Source of the DNA: JAVJUV01 sp040220415
GTDB taxonomy: Bacteria; Pseudomonadota; Alphaproteobacteria; Rhodobacterales; Rhodobacteraceae
DNA length: 64,000 nt
Direction: 5' to 3'
Assembly (NCBI GenBank): GCA_040220415.1
Contig: JAVJUV010000117.1
Coordinates: forward strand, 1 to 64,000
How positions within the stretch are numbered: the stretch's first letter is position 1; each line of letters starts with the position of its first letter. The notes below the pieces were generated by a model. The model was not told the DNA's origin, made no database searches, and was given only the letters and a program-made list of their open reading frames with translations. The translations under genes and the position numbers were made by a program. This document shows positions 62,114 through 64,000 of the stretch, piece after piece.

Positions 62114-63187
62114 CTAGATCGCAACGCTGGCCGCCGTGTCGGATGGAAACTCGCGCGCTCGCGGCGAGCGGCCGACCGCGCTGGGATGAAGGGTCTCCGA
62201 AGTATCCTGGCCGATAACACGTTTCTTTCGGGCAAGGAAATACTTGCCCCATCCCCTCAGCGTGCCCACGGATTTCGCGTCCGGGTCGGTCGGGAACCGG
62301 CCACGCCAGCCGTCCGGCAGCGGCAGGTCGCAGTGTTCCAGTTTTTCCAACATCCAGATCAGCGGGATATTGGACAAGGGCCGGGCGTCGCTGAACCCCG
62401 ACAACTGGCCGCCGACGTCGCCGTGACTGCCGCGGAACCAGACCTGCTCGATCATGCCGGGGTGGGTCGGCGGGCATTCCCAGAGGACTGGCTTGAAGGC
62501 CTCGCGGTTCTCGTCGAGAGCAAGCGCATGGAAACCGTGCCGGACGTTCGGCCCCAGTTCGTGGCTGTGGAAAGCGTGCTTGACCTCTTCCCATTTCCAG
62601 ACGAAGGGCGCCCGGAACCCCAGCGACTTCACCGTATCGAAGACCCCGATCATCTCGATCGGAACATCGCGGTGACAATGCTCGGCCGCGAATCGGGCCG
62701 CGGTGGCGGCCGCGGTGTCGAAGCGATAGTGACGATAGGCCTCGCGCACCATGCGTTCGGTGGCACATTCGGAGCGGACGAGGCCGACACGGTCGATGAC
62801 GCCCGCGAGTGACCGGACAGCGTAGGCGCCGCGGGAATAGCCGATCAGGAAGATACGGTCCCCGGAACGATAGCGGCTGGCCAGCCAGCCGTAGATCCGC
62901 TGGATCTGGCGGTTGATCCCGCGCCCCTCGATGATGTCGAGCGTCTTGGACCAGTCTTCCCACTGGTTTCCGGCCTCGTAGAGAATACCGATGTTCTGCG
63001 ATGCCGCCGCTTCCGCCAAAAGCTTGTAGATCAGGCCGATGTTGGTTTCATCACCCTCGTCGAGGGTGGACATGGTTCCGTCCAGAATGATCACATGGTC
63101 GACCCGGTCGCGGGTATACTGCTGGACGTGGCGCTCCGTCCGGCGAAAGAAGCCCATCAGGCCCTTTATGCGCTCTGTAAAACCCAT
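62114..63187 (-). CDS. DUF2235 alpha/beta-hydrolase-like protein
   Basis: The 357-residue protein has the DUF2235 layout: an N-terminal IILDGTMST core, a nucleophile elbow IGYSRGAYAVRSLAG (about 113-127), the acidic FDTVKSLGF and a later GSHGDVGG histidine motif. Such proteins are predicted lipases or esterases and are sometimes T6SS-associated. No T6SS gene is nearby. The start could be 63187 or 63157. Confidence 0.85.
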   Translation of the reverse strand: MGFTERIKGLMGFFRRTERHVQQYTRDRVDHVIILDGTMSTLDEGDETNIGLIYKLLAEAAASQNIGILYEAGNQWEDWSKTLDIIEGRGINRQIQRIYGWLASRYRSGDRIFLIGYSRGAYAVRSLAGVIDRVGLVRSECATERMVREAYRHYRFDTAAATAARFAAEHCHRDVPIEMIGVFDTVKSLGFRAPFVWKWEEVKHAFHSHELGPNVRHGFHALALDENREAFKPVLWECPPTHPGMIEQVWFRGSHGDVGGQLSGFSDARPLSNIPLIWMLEKLEHCDLPLPDGWRGRFPTDPDAKSVGTLRGWGKYFLARKKRVIGQDTSETLHPSAVGRSPRAREFPSDTAASVAI

Positions 63188-63307
63188 TTACGCGACCGTG
63201 ATCTATCTCCTAACTCGATACACAGATAATGTGCCGAGGAACCGCCTTCGACAGTTCCTTCAAATGCTCGCGAAAAAGTCAGGCGCCAATGCGGCGGCGT
63301 GAGGGTA

Positions 63308-64000
63308 TTACTCTGCCGCCATCCGGGTCCCGTTCAGCGCGCGCCAGACACGTGCGGCGGTGAACGGCATCTGGATATCGCCGCCCCCGGCCGAGGTCAC
63401 CGCATCCGTCACCGCGTTGGCGATCGCCGCAAGCGCGCCGACGGTGCCCGCCTCGCCGCAGCCCTTCATGCCCATCGGGTTGTATAGGGACGGCACAGGT
63501 TCGGTCGTGAAACGGATCATCGGCAGGTCCTGGGCGCGCGGCATACCGTAATCCATGAACGAGGCGGTCAGAAGCTGGCCTTCATCGTCGTAGACCACAT
63601 GCTCGGTGATGGCCTGGCCAAGGCCCTGCGCCACGCCGCCATGAACCTGACCTTCGGCCAGCATCGGGTTGATAAGATTTCCGAAATCGTCGGTAACGGT
63701 ATAGCGGTCGACGGACAGTTGCCCCGTCTCGGGGTCGATCTCGACCTCGGCCACGTGACAGCCGTTCGGAAACGAACGCGCTTCGAGCGTGATCCGTTCC
63801 TGCACGTCGAGAAGGTCCTTGCGGCCATCGTCGCGCGCCATCCGGGCGACCTCGAGCATGGTCGGCGTCTCGTTCGAGCCGGGGATGCGGAAACGCTCGT
63901 CGTCGAACTCCACGCCGTCGGTTCCGGTCTTGTCGGCGAGATACTCGGCGAATTGCTTTCGGATCGTCGTCGCCGTGGCCAGCGTTGCCGTCGACTGGAC
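63308..64000 (-). CDS. Molybdenum hydroxylase large subunit, C-terminal part (incomplete)
   Basis: The reading frame runs into the window edge; 230 residues are seen, with no start codon in the window. The C-terminal domain of a xanthine dehydrogenase / CO dehydrogenase-like Mo-cytosine-dinucleotide subunit is recognisable: GQVHGGVAQGLGQAITEHVVYD and the active-site glutamate loop GMKGCGEAGTVGA, both split in motif naming here. The partner FAD and FeS subunit genes are not in the window. The substrate cannot be assigned. Confidence 0.88.
   Translation of the reverse strand, partial: VQSTATLATATTIRKQFAEYLADKTGTDGVEFDDERFRIPGSNETPTMLEVARMARDDGRKDLLDVQERITLEARSFPNGCHVAEVEIDPETGQLSVDRYTVTDDFGNLINPMLAEGQVHGGVAQGLGQAITEHVVYDDEGQLLTASFMDYGMPRAQDLPMIRFTTEPVPSLYNPMGMKGCGEAGTVGALAAIANAVTDAVTSAGGGDIQMPFTAARVWRALNGTRMAAE

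Overview
The window is a stretch of alphaproteobacterial chromosome, most likely from the Rhodobacteraceae (marine Roseobacter-type). The basis is high-GC coding sequence, a monocistronic ctaD, the glyQ-DUF6446-glyS order, a SAM-II riboswitch on metZ, FolE2, split HisQ/HisM-type ABC permeases and many small families typical of that group. This assignment is an inference from gene content; no rRNA or tRNA gene was recognised.

Layout. 0-9.6 kb: an exported peptidoglycan-binding protein, lipB, a PhyH dioxygenase, ctaD, small membrane proteins, a YqeY protein divergent from carA, and a membrane acyltransferase. 9.6-19.5 kb: a membrane GT2 glycosyltransferase, a GntR/FCD regulator, a HAD 5'-nucleotidase, a UbiH-type hydroxylase, a class V aminotransferase, a diguanylate cyclase, ilvC, glmM and a SleB-type wall hydrolase. 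19.5-31.5 kb: a diverged pyruvate phosphate dikinase, the coupled glyQ-DUF6446-glyS operon, an exported SPOR/PG-binding pseudo-protease, and a coupled trkH/ThDP-decarboxylase pair. 31-39 kb: folE2, a riboswitch-controlled metZ-GNAT-GATase operon, a Tat-exported SQR-like flavoprotein with DUF5368 behind a composite promoter, a GST, a PilZ protein and yciB. 39.8-49.2 kb: a NuoE-NuoF-like formate dehydrogenase beta subunit without its catalytic subunit, xseA, purD, a hemerythrin protein, a LysR regulator, secG and pyrG. 49.2-50.7 kb: a low-GC patch with a DUF3800 gene and about 650 bp without a convincing gene. 50.7-64 kb: TerB plus a cytoplasmic PhnD-like protein, an amino-acid-type ABC transporter ending in a glutamine-synthetase-family ligase, a GST, an MFS transporter, an inositol monophosphatase, divergent metR/metF, a DUF2235 protein and the C-terminal end of a molybdenum hydroxylase cut by the window edge.

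How the parts connect. Methionine metabolism appears twice: metZ under a SAM-II riboswitch with a terminator, and metF divergent from a MetR-like regulator. Sulfide handling is represented by the SQR-like operon, whose promoter carries both an ATTC-N8-GAAT palindrome (the reported SqrR motif) and an FNR-type TTGAC-N4-ATCAA box placed near -41 of a predicted start. Cell-envelope genes (SleB, PG-binding proteins, glmM, GT2, acyltransferase) and c-di-GMP genes (GGDEF, PilZ) are scattered.

Most of the window is ordinary core chromosome. The least-explained parts are the SAM-II operon's two unknown partner genes, the composite SQR promoter, the triad-less protease-like protein, the 11-bp tandem repeat upstream of ppdK, the orphan FdsB-like subunit, and the low-GC DUF3800 patch. 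No CRISPR array, prophage or insertion sequence was seen.
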